From Anarhynchus alexandrinus (lineage: Eukaryota > Chordata > Aves > Charadriiformes > Charadriidae): a DNA stretch of 64,000 nucleotides. The position numbers and the translations under genes were made by a program. This document shows, one piece after another, positions 33,541-45,166 of this stretch (position 1 is the stretch's first letter; each line of letters starts with the position of its first letter). The notes below the pieces were generated by a model. The model was not told the DNA's origin, searched no databases, and worked only from the letters and a program-made list of their open reading frames with translations. The stretch is taken from the NCBI GenBank assembly GCA_008711295.1, contig VUYV01000063.1, forward strand, positions 2,031,978-2,095,977, given 5' to 3'.

Positions 33541-34227
33541 TTATTTTAAAATCTGTGAGTTGTTAATTAAAATGCTTTTCCATAACTTGACAAGACTTCC
33601 AGTAACGAATGGGGAACTCTGAGAGGTTGGTTTAACCTGACAAATTGCTAACCTTTCATTTCGCTGGCCGTTCATCTGGCTGCACCGGACCTTTCCTCTT
33701 CCATGGCTGCAGCCGGGAGGTATCGCTTCGCCTTTCCCAGTCGGTGGCACCAACCCGACACCGTCGGTGGTTACGCAAAACGCCTCACGTGGTCTTAAAA
33801 ACCATGGGAATGGAGGGCTGGGACTGAAGTCAGCTTTTCCTGTGTTGTGGATTAATGTATAGCGTCTCGCCCTTTCTCCCAGCCTGTGTGCCCGAGGGTG
33901 GGCAGAGGCATCCAGGCTGCGCCCCGTGAGCAGCCGTGTCCAGGGGCTCTCGTGCCCGGGTTTCTGGCAAAGAAAAAGTAGAAAAAGTGAAATTGAAACA
34001 ACGGTGTTGCCACTTAGCATTCCAACCCAGATTATACACTGGTATCCTAGCAAAAAATGCAAATTAAACAGTAAATAAAACAACCTGTACAAGGAACCCC
34101 TCTGTTTCTTTCCATCCTCTCCAGTGGTTTGTGCTTTTGAGCATCTCTCTGCCGCCGAATCCCGGCCGAGCGTGGCAGCAGGGGTGTTGAAATACCACAT
34201 GAAAAGCTGTGTAAGTGCTTGTGACAT
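33541..34227 (-). other. Unrecognised 228-codon ORF
   Basis: I recognise no domain. The frame is among the longest non-repetitive ones in the window. Codons about 46-87 encode a hydrophobic stretch (leucine, phenylalanine and isoleucine) that could hold one or two membrane segments; the remainder is polar with no clear pattern. It spans CpG-richer patches at about 33660-33960, where stop codons are rarer, which weakens the case for coding. No poly(A) signal, promoter motif or convincing splice sites frame it. Chance is the most likely explanation, with a lineage-specific exon as the alternative. Confidence 0.12.
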
Positions 34228-37200
34228 TTACAACATGAGCTGAGGCAGGAAGCACCAGAAGTCTCACAGGAGAGACGTTCTCATGAGTTTCCAACCCGAT
34301 TTGGCACAGTGAAGAAGTTAGATAGACTTTTGACAAGCATCTCATTTCCTTTTTTTTTTTTTTTTAAGGAGCGGAGTTCAGGCAACAAAACCACTCTACC
34401 TTTCGAGATTTGCCCATGACTACATCCTACAGATCATGAAAACAATATTCCAATGTAATTGAATATTTTGTGCGAGAAACGCACCAGGTTGGAAAGAACA
34501 TTGGCTATCCATCAGCTTTAACCTCCACCTTTTCCCCCAAATTCAGCGACCTGGTAATCAATTCAGTGCGGGGGTAAGCTTTAGGGAACAGGGTGATTCA
34601 CCAGCAAATTCAGGCAAACAGACTTCTCCAGACACACAAACTTCTTTTATTAGGCTGTTTTAATATTTGAAATTTCGGAAGACGTTCATAAAGCTTACCG
34701 TGAGAAAGCGAGCCAGAAGGAATCGCTGAATTTAATGCTTTAAGGAAACAGGCAATTGTAAATTTGCTTTAACAAGGTCCAACAGCGCTGCTGGTGTTGG
34801 GGTGAAATGTGGCATTAAGAATACCACCATGATCCACTTTGAAACTCGTGTTTTGGTTGTTTTTTTTTTAATTTTTCCTAGCAGGAAGGACAGTTTGAGG
34901 CCAGGCAAATTCAGAGACGTTGCATCAGCACAAAAGGCGGAGCAAACAGCCGCGGACCTGCAGCGAGCACAAAGCCCTGACACCACCATCTTTTAATACC
35001 CCACTTTCTAGAAAATTAGATGAGTTCGCTCAAAAAATAGAGACCAAGCAGAGATGTCGAATGCGCTGCATCACAGTGACTTTGGATGATTTAAACTAAA
35101 GTTAATGGCACTCTGCTACTCACCGGCTCCTCTCCCACAGCGCCAGAAATGTCACACGCCATCCAGTAAGCAGCTTGCCATGTCCAACCTTGGCAAGTGC
35201 TGGAGGAGGAATATGACATTTCCATAGCCACATCTTTTCACTTTCACTTTATTTTGTATTTCGGTGGTTGTACGGAATATCGGACAGTCAGCAAAATCTT
35301 TAAATTGTGGTATTTGCTTAAGTTTTTATCACACTAAACAGAGAAATGTGAGGCACAAACCATGTCCCTTTCAAAGTGCAGTAAGATGCTTCACCCGGAG
35401 CACACTTCAGCCTGCATTTATCTCATCTAGCTCTGAGACCTCTAACTTACATTAAATTAAGTACCACAAAAGCCGTGTGGTCCCAGAAGAAGAAAACCCA
35501 CTTTCCTAACACTCAAAATATTGCTTTCACAGAACGGCGAAAAGATTCATCTGCAAAATGGCAGATGGATTCATAAACTCTCCATCCACGCACCTATTTC
35601 GCAGCAGCCAACCCCATTTCTGCTGCGAGAACTGCTCTGTGAATGAAACCACAACATGTTTGCTAAGCAGATCTTTAGCCTCTTGTTTATAGTAGCATAC
35701 CAGTTTTTATGCCAGCTCCACGGTCTACCCAGAAGTAAAGGAAAACATTTGTTCTACAGAAAAATTCACAGAAATGGACACAAACAGTCCTGTATAATTG
35801 ATAGTTTTATGAGATTGAACTCTGTAAATTTTTTTTTAATCTTATCCCTCTAGATCCAGTTTATGTGCACATTTGAACAATGACTTCATATCCTTTCCAA
35901 ACAGAGATTCTGGGATTCAGTCTCGTCATTTGGCCAACACAAATCCCCAAGTGCCAAGAATTTCTAGTTTTGTTTTGCTTTGTGTTTGTCTTTTACTTGT
36001 TCTTTTACAGGATTCCTGGTCAAACCAGTCAGTCAGTGGAATGATTCCAGTTTGCACCAGAGGAAGATGTGTAAATCCTTAAAACATTTTGAAAAATTGA
36101 GCATTTTTGTTATCTCTGTCTCTTATAGTGCAGATTCCAAGTATAAGGCTTAAATCTTTATCTGCAGTAAAGGAACGAGTTTACGGAAAACTTCAATGAC
36201 TGAACTGTTTGCTTTGCAGACCATCTTCACCGGCAAACTAGGAAGAAGACTGCTTGAATTTTCAGACACCTTTCCATTTGTTAAGTTTAACTTCGTGCCC
36301 TGCTCTGTCTGAACCCAACGACATCCACAGCCGTGCAGGGAGTATGCGATATTTATCGCACTTGCTAGCCAAAGATCTTTTTCACAGGATGATTCTTTTT
36401 ATTTATGTTGTAAACTGCAGCCACAAAAACATCTCTAATTTTTATTTTTTTTTTCTAGAGGCTACTTTTCCAGCCGAACCAGATCCCTGAAGATGTATGC
36501 TGACTCTGAATAGATTAGATTGCATTATGTGAGATATAGTCCACTAAAACCAAAATCTCCTTTAATTTAAGTTGTGGGTTTTTTTTTTCCCCTGGCTATT
36601 TGGATGTACGATCACAATGCCTCATTATGAAGCTTATGGGTGAATTTGTACAGTATTTTGGCCACTGGCTGGGAAACAGATGCCCTTACAACAGTCCTCT
36701 TTCTTCCAGCATGGTGTTGGGTCAGGAAGTTGGGTTGCTTAAGATGGTGCAGAGCATTCTGCAGTTGGAGGGGAGGCCAGGTCTCCACTAGGGGTTAAGG
36801 ATCCTTTCCAAACTCACGTGAGAATTGGTATTTTTATGACAATTTTGTGATCAAATCCTGCATTTTCCTCTGCCTGTGGAGAGTGCCGCTGAAGGGAAAG
36901 GTGATGGGGATGCACAGTCCAAGGGTAATATGGCCATATTAGCATGGCGCTAAGTCTGAGATAATTAGGATGGGGGATCTGAATGATAAAACACATCTGG
37001 GAGGTAAAAATAGCTTGGAAAGTGTTCGTTTTGGCTCATTTGAACATGCTGGTCATTTATCCTGGTGTCTTTAACAAAGCTCAAAAGCTTCATTTTTCCT
37101 TACCAAAACCATTCCAGACCCAACAGGGACCAACAGCCTCTCCATTTTTCTTCTTAAACCACTGGGTAGTGTTTTGATATGCTGCTACACATCTATGTTT

Positions 37201-37639
37201 CTCCTAATATTCTTTTTCCCCACATATGTAGCTGAAAGAAGGACAGAGGAACCAAACCAGATGGTAGGATGATACCAGCAGTTGAGCTGGCTGGACCAAG
37301 GCTTTTGCTCAGGTGGATACATGTTGCCAGAACAGGGACCAGATTAAACAGGGAGGGTTGTCAGGACGGGGAAGGACCAGGCACTGACATGGTGGCCAGC
37401 GGAGCTGATGCGGTTGCCGGTGGCTGTGGGACACCCAGCCCGGCAGCCCGTTTCATGCCGACCGCTGCAGATCCATGAGGTGGTAATGGCTTCTGGTGAA
37501 CATGACTAATCCCAGCAATATTTGAACCAATAACCCCGAGGTGAACAACTTCGCAGCCTCTTAACATTTTCTCAGACTGCCTGGTTTGATATTTTAGTTC
37601 CCAGACCCCCACCCCCCTCCCGGCTATAAATAGATCTCT
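34228..37639. other. Non-coding DNA
   Basis: A T16 run lies at 34350-34365, and an octamer ATGCAAAT lies just upstream of this stretch at 34057-34064. A G3T10 junction lies at 36576-36588. Frames up to about 78 codons in the interior (93 at the left edge, 101 near 37361-37666) are unrecognised. No transposable element is identified. Confidence 0.45.
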
Positions 37640-38000
37640 GTTTTTCAGATTTTGTTTATTTTGCATAACGTATCTTGTCTGGAATACAATTTATATTTTA
37701 TCACAAGGAGCAACTGTCCTATTAAACTAGCATGTATTTTTCCTTAGGTAATTAGCATACATGCCAATTTTGACAAGAGATATGTGGTGCAGTTACGGGA
37801 CATATCTTAATGTAATTAACTGTATTGGGTTCCAGAAATCATAAATATAGTGTTTCAGTACTTATACATCTGCAAACTACATAGCTTTCTAAAAAGGACA
37901 CATTACTTATTTTCTTCTTGCTATTACTTCAATCAAAAACGACAATAGTAACAAAATTATTTTTTAAGATAGGTTGAAATCCCAGTTTCGGCCGTGAGCG
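37640..38000. promoter_or_regulatory. Candidate AT-rich conserved element
   Basis: Frameless AT-rich DNA with TAATTA homeodomain words (GGTAATTAGCATAC near 37748, TGTAATTAACTG near 37811) and no microsatellite character. The texture is enhancer-like. There is no direct support. Confidence 0.25.
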
Positions 38001-38373
38001 CTTACAAATATTAATTGGCTGATGAAGCCACAGGTTGCTTACCCTAACAGCAACCCTGCAACCGTGTGGGAAAACCCTATTTACCGGTGGAGCGAGGGGC
38101 TACCTCAGAATAAGCAAAATTTCCATCTTGTTATTTAGCCTCTTTATTTCACGGTTCAAATTGGCACAAGAGCCAGGCGGCTCGAGAGAGTTAGGAGAGC
38201 GTGGCCACGAGAGGATTTTAATTTATTGACGGCTCTTGCCCTACTGTACAGTCACCGCTGCTATTTGAGTGTAATGGATGAAACAGATGTTTGACACTGC
38301 AGCACCTCTTCATAACTTCACTCTTCAAAAACAGTTTTACAAGTGCTCGCTCGCGTTGGTTCCCATTCAGCAC
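38001..38373. other. Non-coding DNA
   Basis: Mixed sequence with one unrecognised 64-codon frame. No repeat or motif is seen. Confidence 0.45.
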
Positions 38374-38462
38374 AGGAAACTGAGGTCATGGTGAAACATG
38401 AGGCCCGGGCAGGAGCTTGAACTCATGTGCACTGCAGCTGGGCCCGCGTCTTCTGAGCACGT
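38374..38462 (-). repeat. Possible MIR-type SINE trace
   Basis: GGAAACTGAGGTCATGG, then GGGCAGGAGCTTGAACTCA and CTGCAGCTGGGCC follow the order of words in the reverse strand of MIR elements (GGAAACTGAGG, GGGATT-GAACCCA). The match is short and degraded. Confidence 0.3.
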
Positions 38463-40092
38463 TAGCAATTCATGGAGCAGCCATAATTTTAAACTTACGG
38501 ACAAAGAAATAAAAGTGTTGACACCCTTATTGTAACATCTGCGAAGGGAAAAATATGAGCCCGCTGCTAAACGTACGAAGGGTGGAGGTTTCTTTACGCT
38601 TAATTTTGTTCATTATCAGATGCGATTATTTTTAATGTGAAAAAAATCCTTCAGGTTTCAGTATTAATACTGAAAAGTTACTTTCTGGACCATCGTTTTC
38701 TTAGGATTGCTCAGAAGCAATGATTTAAAAAGAAAACAACTTTTCTGATATTCTGAATTTTATTTTTTTTTTCCAGATGATTATTTTAACACATGCTCAT
38801 CACTGAATATGTCAAAAAATCTTCACCAGGCATACAATATAGGTAATTTTGTAGCTTGTTTTAATAAAGATAACATAAGGTCCGTGCAGTTAGATGTACT
38901 GGTTACCTTCTGCTACCTTCCCTGGGAAAGCAATTAAGGCATTTAGGTACTGGTATTTGGTACCCGATTTGGAAAGCGATCGCAGGGCACCAGCCTGAGG
39001 AAGCTGATATGTGAGTGGTTCGAAATCCCGTATCAGAAGTTTTCCTCCTACCGTAACTTCAGCTCCTTTCCCGTACGAGCGCCCCGGCAGCCTGGGGGAT
39101 TTCTCCAGCGCTTTCATGAAAACTAATACCTGCCTGCAGCAAGCCACTGCTCATCTCCCAGCATCAACACGTGTGCTGTGAACTTTCTGCGTCTCTGCTC
39201 TCTGTCTTCCGTGCACCTTCGTATATAATTGCATTTCTGACCTTGCTCTTATTTAAAGCGACTTAGTGGCACATTCTGAAAGGAAACGTCGCTGTATAAC
39301 ATAAGTTACACAGCACAAAATCATTGTTTAAGACGCCAAAATAGTGTTAACAATGCTAAAAACGAAAGTTTCTACAGTTAGGTGGTACTAGAAACCCCCA
39401 AACGCAGTTTGGTCAGACACGTTCCCGTGAGGCTGGATGGGGCAGCCACCTTCCACCCACCCCTCGAGTCTTTCTAATGCAAGGAGTTGGTGGGTTTGTC
39501 CAGGTAAAACCATATATTTGTTACGCTGCTCTTCAGAAGCACCTGTAGGAAGATCCACAGAAGAAAACAAATCTTCATTTTCCCGCCCCATCTGCTCATG
39601 TGGGCCGTACGAAATAAAGGCTGTAAAAGCTGTAGAAGGCTGTAAAAGCTTCTGTCAGTTAGAAGAGAAAGTGGCTTGTCACATGGAAATCCCTTAAACT
39701 CCTAGAAAAGCACATTTTTGTCTTTACCTGTCTATTTCCACAGAGATAACAGTCACTATTAAGAGCGAAATCTCTTTCATGGTAAGATAACCTGAATATT
39801 TGCAGAAAAACACAAAAAATGCAAAAAACACAGCAGCAGGAGCCCAGGGTGGACGATTTGCATCCCGAGCCGTCGGCAGGGGAGGCGGGAGTTGGAAAGA
39901 CGGCTGCTCCAGCCCTGGCTCCACTCGGTAGAGCCAAGGGCTCTTCCACGCTGGCCGTGAAGGAGGGACAGCCACCCACCCCGAGCAGCCCTGTGGCATC
40001 AGGGGCTGACCGTGGGCTTAAGGGCTGAGGGCTATTTCCATTAGTCTTCACAAGAAATGCAGGAATAAACCACAGAAGGCTACCCCCGCCAG
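38463..40092. other. Non-coding DNA with a 19-bp duplication
   Basis: The word GGCTGTAAAAGCT occurs at 39619-39631 and 39638-39650 (period 19). The part at 39850-40020 is GC-richer and open in several frames without a recognisable product. A T-loop-like word at 39017-39028 does not belong to a foldable tRNA. Confidence 0.45.
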
Positions 40093-40196
40093 CTCGACCT
40101 GGTCTTGTTGGAGATGTCGCTCCTCATCGCAGAGGGGTTGGATTAGATGACCTTTAAATGTCCCTTCCGACCCAAACCGTTCTGTGATTCTGTGAT
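40093..40196 (+). mobile_element. CR1 LINE, 3'-terminal fragment with octamer tail
   Basis: Ends with GAGGGGTTGGATTAGATGACC, AATGTCCCTTCCGACCCAAA and CCGTTCTGTGATTCTGTGAT. The final two TTCTGTGA units are the diagnostic 3' octamer repeat of CR1, the dominant LINE of birds. Only about 100 bp remain, sense on the plus strand, so it is dead by 5' truncation. This is the clearest taxonomic marker in the window. Confidence 0.93.
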
Positions 40197-42050
40197 GAGC
40201 TGGCACATCCTCTGCCGTACGCTCTTGTTTAACGCAGCGCCCACGACGGTCCTGCTTCGCAAGCAACCTGACATTCATGGAAAAGTCTCTGCTGTGCTGT
40301 TCAGTGGTGGCACCAGCTCTCTTCCTGCCATGGCTCAGCACACAGTCACCCTGTCAGTGTTTTGCCTTAAAACACGACCATGTGGCCGGAGCAATCCTTA
40401 CATTCAACCCAGTCTATGCAAAAAGGGAAAAAGTCACGCGTGTGGTTTACGGCTTTGTTTTCTCAACCTTTAGCAGTTGTTGGGTTGTTCTGTGTCTAAC
40501 CACAGTCCCCAGCTCTAGGATGAGCTGTGTGACGAAGGACAACCGGAGAATTTTTCCTCTTATCCTTTTGCGGTGATCAGCCATCCCGGGGCTCATCCTG
40601 TCGCTGGCGTGGAGACAACGCCGAACGAAGTCAACGGAAAATTTCCTTCGTGTTTGGGGTTTTTCCGTAGGGCTCGTGCCAATTTACAACAACAGTGGCA
40701 GTTAGACACAGTTAGCCTAAAACATCTATGGAGAGCGTAACGGCATCCAAAGGACAAAGCCTGTAAACCTTAACATTTCACGTTAGGCGGCCTTGCTTCT
40801 CTGGAGCTGGAAAACGCGTGATAGGAAAGGTTTCACAATTAAAGACAAGCCCACATAGTTTGGTTTGTTGACAGTCTTGCAAAAGCAAACAAAATAGCTC
40901 CTTACCAAGGTTTGCTAGAAGCCCATGGGTTTTTTCCTATGGGAAAATTAGGCTGTTCCATAAAACTGTGGGGAAAATTTGAGCTGACAGCCCAAGATTA
41001 AATTCACTTTTCTAATTCTGAGATGGCGACAAGTTTAACTATTCTGGCTTGGCTCAGACGACTCGGGTTGTGGGCTGTGTCTGCAGAAGATGTGAGCGTG
41101 CCTGGTGTGACGTTGGGACCTGGCTTTCAAGGGTGACCGCAGGGTCCCTCTTTCCCAAGCATGGGCAGAGCAAACATCATTGCAAGCAGCAATCCCCGGA
41201 AAAGGCAGCATTGTTTCTGGCAAAACCGTGGAATGGCTGATAAGTTCAGTTGGAATTGGGCTCAGCTGAGCCTGTACCCAGGCAAATGACCAAAGGGAGC
41301 AGAAGATGTCCTTTCCCCAATTTTTTAAAGAACATGCTGAAATACTCACTCACTGACAACAATATTTAAAAGAAAATGGAGGTGCCACCTTTATGACCTT
41401 GAATTTTCTACTGGAGGAGGGGAGGTCCCATGAAAACTGTTGCTATAGAGGCTGTTAGATGCTGGAGCTGGAGTCTGAAGCAGCTCCTGGAGACACCTGG
41501 CTGCCAACGTCCTTACCCCTCTCCCTGTCCGCTCACCAGCTCTGGGCTGCACTACGGGTGGTTACACGCTTCTCAACCTTTTTTTGTTTAGATACTGGAA
41601 ATTCTCAGGTTTAGTCATGCCTTCGGACCTCTGGACTCTTGCTGGTTACGGCCACTTGTGATATTACGTCTTGGTTTCACAGATGTGAAATAAGACTTCT
41701 GTGCCCTTTGGAAAAGTTATTAGGTTTATAATTAGTAAACTGAACAATGTCAGGCTCTGTGTAAAGACTACAAGTGTGAAATCTAGTTCTGCCAGTAAAT
41801 TGCTACCTTTTCTTCAGCATCGCGAGCCACAGCCTCAAGTTTATTTGAACACATAAAATATGCTAAATGTTTAGCAGCACCACTGTGTAAAGAAGAGTTG
41901 GATGAAGTATATATTTTTAAATACAGCAAGTAATAAAATGTTGAGTAAATTCCCAAGAATATCATTTTGGGGCAAGTACAATAGAATGCTTAATGGAATA
42001 TATTCCCAGGTCTGCTGTTTTTATTCCTTGTTTTTTTCTCCTGCTTTAAT
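40197..42050. other. Non-coding DNA
   Basis: Frames of 99-108 codons near 40147-40576 begin inside the CR1 tail and have no known product. A G3T6 junction lies at 40927-40935. No other feature is recognised. Confidence 0.45.
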
Positions 42051-42379
42051 CTCCTCGCCCAGTCAGTGGTTGCTGTTATGGGGGCTGCGAGGAAGGGGGT
42101 TCATCCGTAGACACTTCCCATATCGTAGCGACAGGAGAAGGGGTGCGAGGTGCTCGCAGCCCACCAGTACACCTCATCTCTACCAGTGCAGCTGCTCTGC
42201 GTGTCTGGCAGCGCCCCATGTAAGCCAGCATCCAGCTGTGGGAGACAGCGCAGAGCTGCTTGGCGTGGGGCTGGACGGTTGTTTGCAGAAGGACCATAGA
42301 AGACAAAGAAAATAATAAAACAAATTGTAAAAAAAAAAAAAAAAAAAAAAAACAAAATATAAAAAAAAAAAAAAAAAAA
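42051..42379 (+). mobile_element. Possible retroposed transcript with poly(A) tail
   Basis: A GC-rich body (about 42060-42300) is followed by AATAATAAAACAAATTG and then 24 A bases at 42329-42352, with a second A19 run at 42361-42379. The AATAAA hexamer lies about 15 bases before the tail, the expected spacing for a polyadenylated RNA copied into DNA. I found no clear target-site duplication and cannot recognise the parent; the overlapping frame ends just before the tail. A chance A-tract beside a GC patch is the alternative. Confidence 0.3.
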
Positions 42380-45150
42380 GCAAAGAAGTTTCCTTCACAA
42401 ATTCATTTTCTCCAAATTTATTTCCTTTTCATTTAACTCGGTGGAGAAACGTCCCTCTGGGCTTCATCAGAAAAATCACTCTCTGCATCTTAAGTTCTAA
42501 ATGGAGTTCTAAGTAGCTAACCCCGATACGCAAAACTGCGTGAGAAACCCAAATTCTCATCACGACTGTTCAGATGTTGTTCAGAGCCGCTGCTGCAGGT
42601 TGAAGAGAAAAGCTGTAGTCAGTATTGCTTCTTTCCAGACCAGCGTTTTCGGTTTGGGTCAGGAGATGTTGCCTGAAGCTCTTTGTCGTATAAACCTTTC
42701 TGCAGTTGGGTTTCTTTATGGGTAAACCATCCAAATTTAGGATCATGCCCTTCATTGAGTAGCTTCATATTTCAAGAGGGTTTTTTTTCCCTTGCTGCAA
42801 ATCAGATTTTCTCCCTTTGCAACCCAATTATGCCCCAGGTAGCACCGCGTTCCCATATACCTATTGGTTAGCTGGTTTTATACTGCTGGTTTCCAGATAA
42901 CTATTTGTAAGTTATTTGAACATTAAGAACTGTCTGCTCTACGGTACCTCTGAAATGATGCTCCCAGATTGCTCTCAGTTCCTGCTGCCTTTCAGGACTA
43001 TCCATTCTGGAAATGGGAATCTATATTCCATGGACTCCCAGTAGGATAAACATACACTTACTAATCCCATGAGACATATTAAGGAAAAAAACCCCAAACA
43101 GACTCTGACATTAAAGTTCTCATATTTTATTTCTGTCTGTGCTTTCCAGAATGTTAATTTTTAGAAGTTACAAAGTTTTAGCTATTGTAACGCAGAGAGA
43201 CCCGATACTTTTGTTTTGAAGCATGAACCAAATGCCATTATAAAAATCGCTCAACTAATCCAGTTTAGTTATCTTTACTTGTATCTGTACATAAAAAAAA
43301 TATAAAAAATCAGTGGATGCTATTGAGCAGTATATCTTCTATACTGTATTTGACTTATCAGTTAATATAGTGCAGTACTAATAATATAAGAGATGTTCAA
43401 CCCGCAACAATTTGGCACTGAGCAAGAAGCCCTTGGAGTACTGAGAACAGCTCTGAGTGCAGTTTGCAGGGTTTGCCCACCTGGTAGTATTTTTGGTGGA
43501 TTTTACCTGCATGTACACGTTCATCTCCCATTCATTTCCATAGGCTGGAAGGAAGCCCTTCCAAAGGGAGAAATCTCAGCATCTCTACTGAGGGGCCAAT
43601 TCCCGTGCCCCACGGCATCTCCAAATGATACTTGGCAGAGATCTGTCTCTTTTGGAGTTGTACTGAGGGACTTTTTTTTTCTCCATGCAGCACAGCACTG
43701 GCAACGGGCAAGGGCTTCAGTTCTCTTCAGTACATTCTCCTTCTAGGAGTGCAGACAATTTTGGCCTACCTGCCATGGACTCCTGCCCGTGAGCAAAAAG
43801 CCCCGAGGTAACACTCCCTTTCCGCCTCCCCCAGGCACCTTCTACACGAGGGCAGATATCAAAGAAAGTCAACAAATCATCATTCAAAGCACAGAGAGGC
43901 AAAAAAAAAAAAAAAAGAAAAGAAGTGCTTTCCCTGTGCTGTCTTGGTTTGCAGATTAAAGGTAATCTGGTAACGAGGACCTACCAGGTGATAATTAATA
44001 AGCATAGTGTTCTATATCTGATTTATCTGTCACATCAGAAGAAATTTCCCAGGGCAGGAAGGTCTGTCCTACATGAGTTTAAGTGTTGCCCTTTTTAAGA
44101 GTAATCAGTTCAACTTGATGAAATCTGAAGTCTTTCGTGTGAGCGGTGCCGATGCTAAGGATGGGTTTTCACCTCTTCCTCTCCACAGGAGATGTACAAT
44201 TATCCTGAGAAAACCAAGCCAGGGTGCTTAACCCCCTGCTAATGTCACGCCAAGGAAATAGGTAGAGCTAGACCACAAAGAACACTGAAAATCTCTGTTC
44301 TCTAATATTCAGTAATAAATTTTTAGAATTCTTTTTAAGGAAAAAATAAGAGGAAGCCACATCTTCAAGGAACAATGGAACTGAAGAAATTAAAAATTGT
44401 TAAATGACAGTGAAATGACAGCAATGTCAGGCAGTCTCTCGAGGAAGCGGGGAAAGCCCCAGACTGGGGGACAGGTCCCCCTGAACTAAGCCCGCATTTG
44501 CCAACCAGCAGATTTCCTTGGTGAGCGTCAGATGGGGTTCTTCAAGGACTTCTCCAGCCACTGTCCTGTGTGGGAACACTGGCAGGACAACAGCAGTGTT
44601 AGAAGGACACATAAATAAATAAATAGATAAATAAGAACTGGGAATTTATGCAGATTTATAGGCATTGTAGGGATCTCCTATGTGTCTGAATAAAGCCAAA
44701 GGGCAGCTGAAAATATCAAAAGGTTTATTTGTGTTTACAATCACGTTGAGTATAAGTTTAACTCTTTGTGTAGGTAAAGGCAATTCCTAACTCTGACAGT
44801 CAACAAACAAAAAAAGAAATGGACAAACATCCTGTTCCCCAAATCAAAGTAACACACTTTTGTATATTAAAAAAAACCCCACCTTTGGGTTAATAGTCTG
44901 TGTTATTAATTTTGCACACAGAAATATGCTTTGCTATCTGTATTCGACAGGACCCACACAAATTGAAGGTAAATTGGGAAGACTCTCTTTTTAGTAACTA
45001 ATCACACTGAATTTAAATTTTAAATCTTGTGAGACCATTTCCTGAGTTTCCTGTGAAAAAGCTTTCTATAAATACATAGAAATAAAATTATTAAAAAGTT
45101 AATACAACCTATACAATTAAACAGAAGACCTCTTGGAGACAGGGTCAAAC
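42380..45150. other. AT-rich non-coding DNA
   Basis: Contains G3T8 (42778-42788), A7C4 (43085-43095) and A8C4 (44869-44880) junctions, an A-tract at about 43902-43917, and an AAAT-type run at about 44610-44634. The 117-codon frame at 43393-43746 (+) is not recognised. Confidence 0.45.
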
Positions 45151-45156
45151 CCACAC

Positions 45157-45166
45157 TATATAAAAG
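45157..45166 (+). promoter_or_regulatory. Strong TATA-like site
   Basis: TATATAAAAG preceded by CCACAC is a near-ideal TATA-box sequence. An unrecognised 103-codon frame (45133-45444) starts just upstream of it, so it does not make sense as that frame's promoter. In AT-rich DNA such matches often arise by chance. Confidence 0.15.

Noticed and set aside
39017..39028. GGTTCGAAATCC, like a tRNA T-loop (B box)
   Set aside because: No pairing T-stem, A box or acceptor stem could be found around it.
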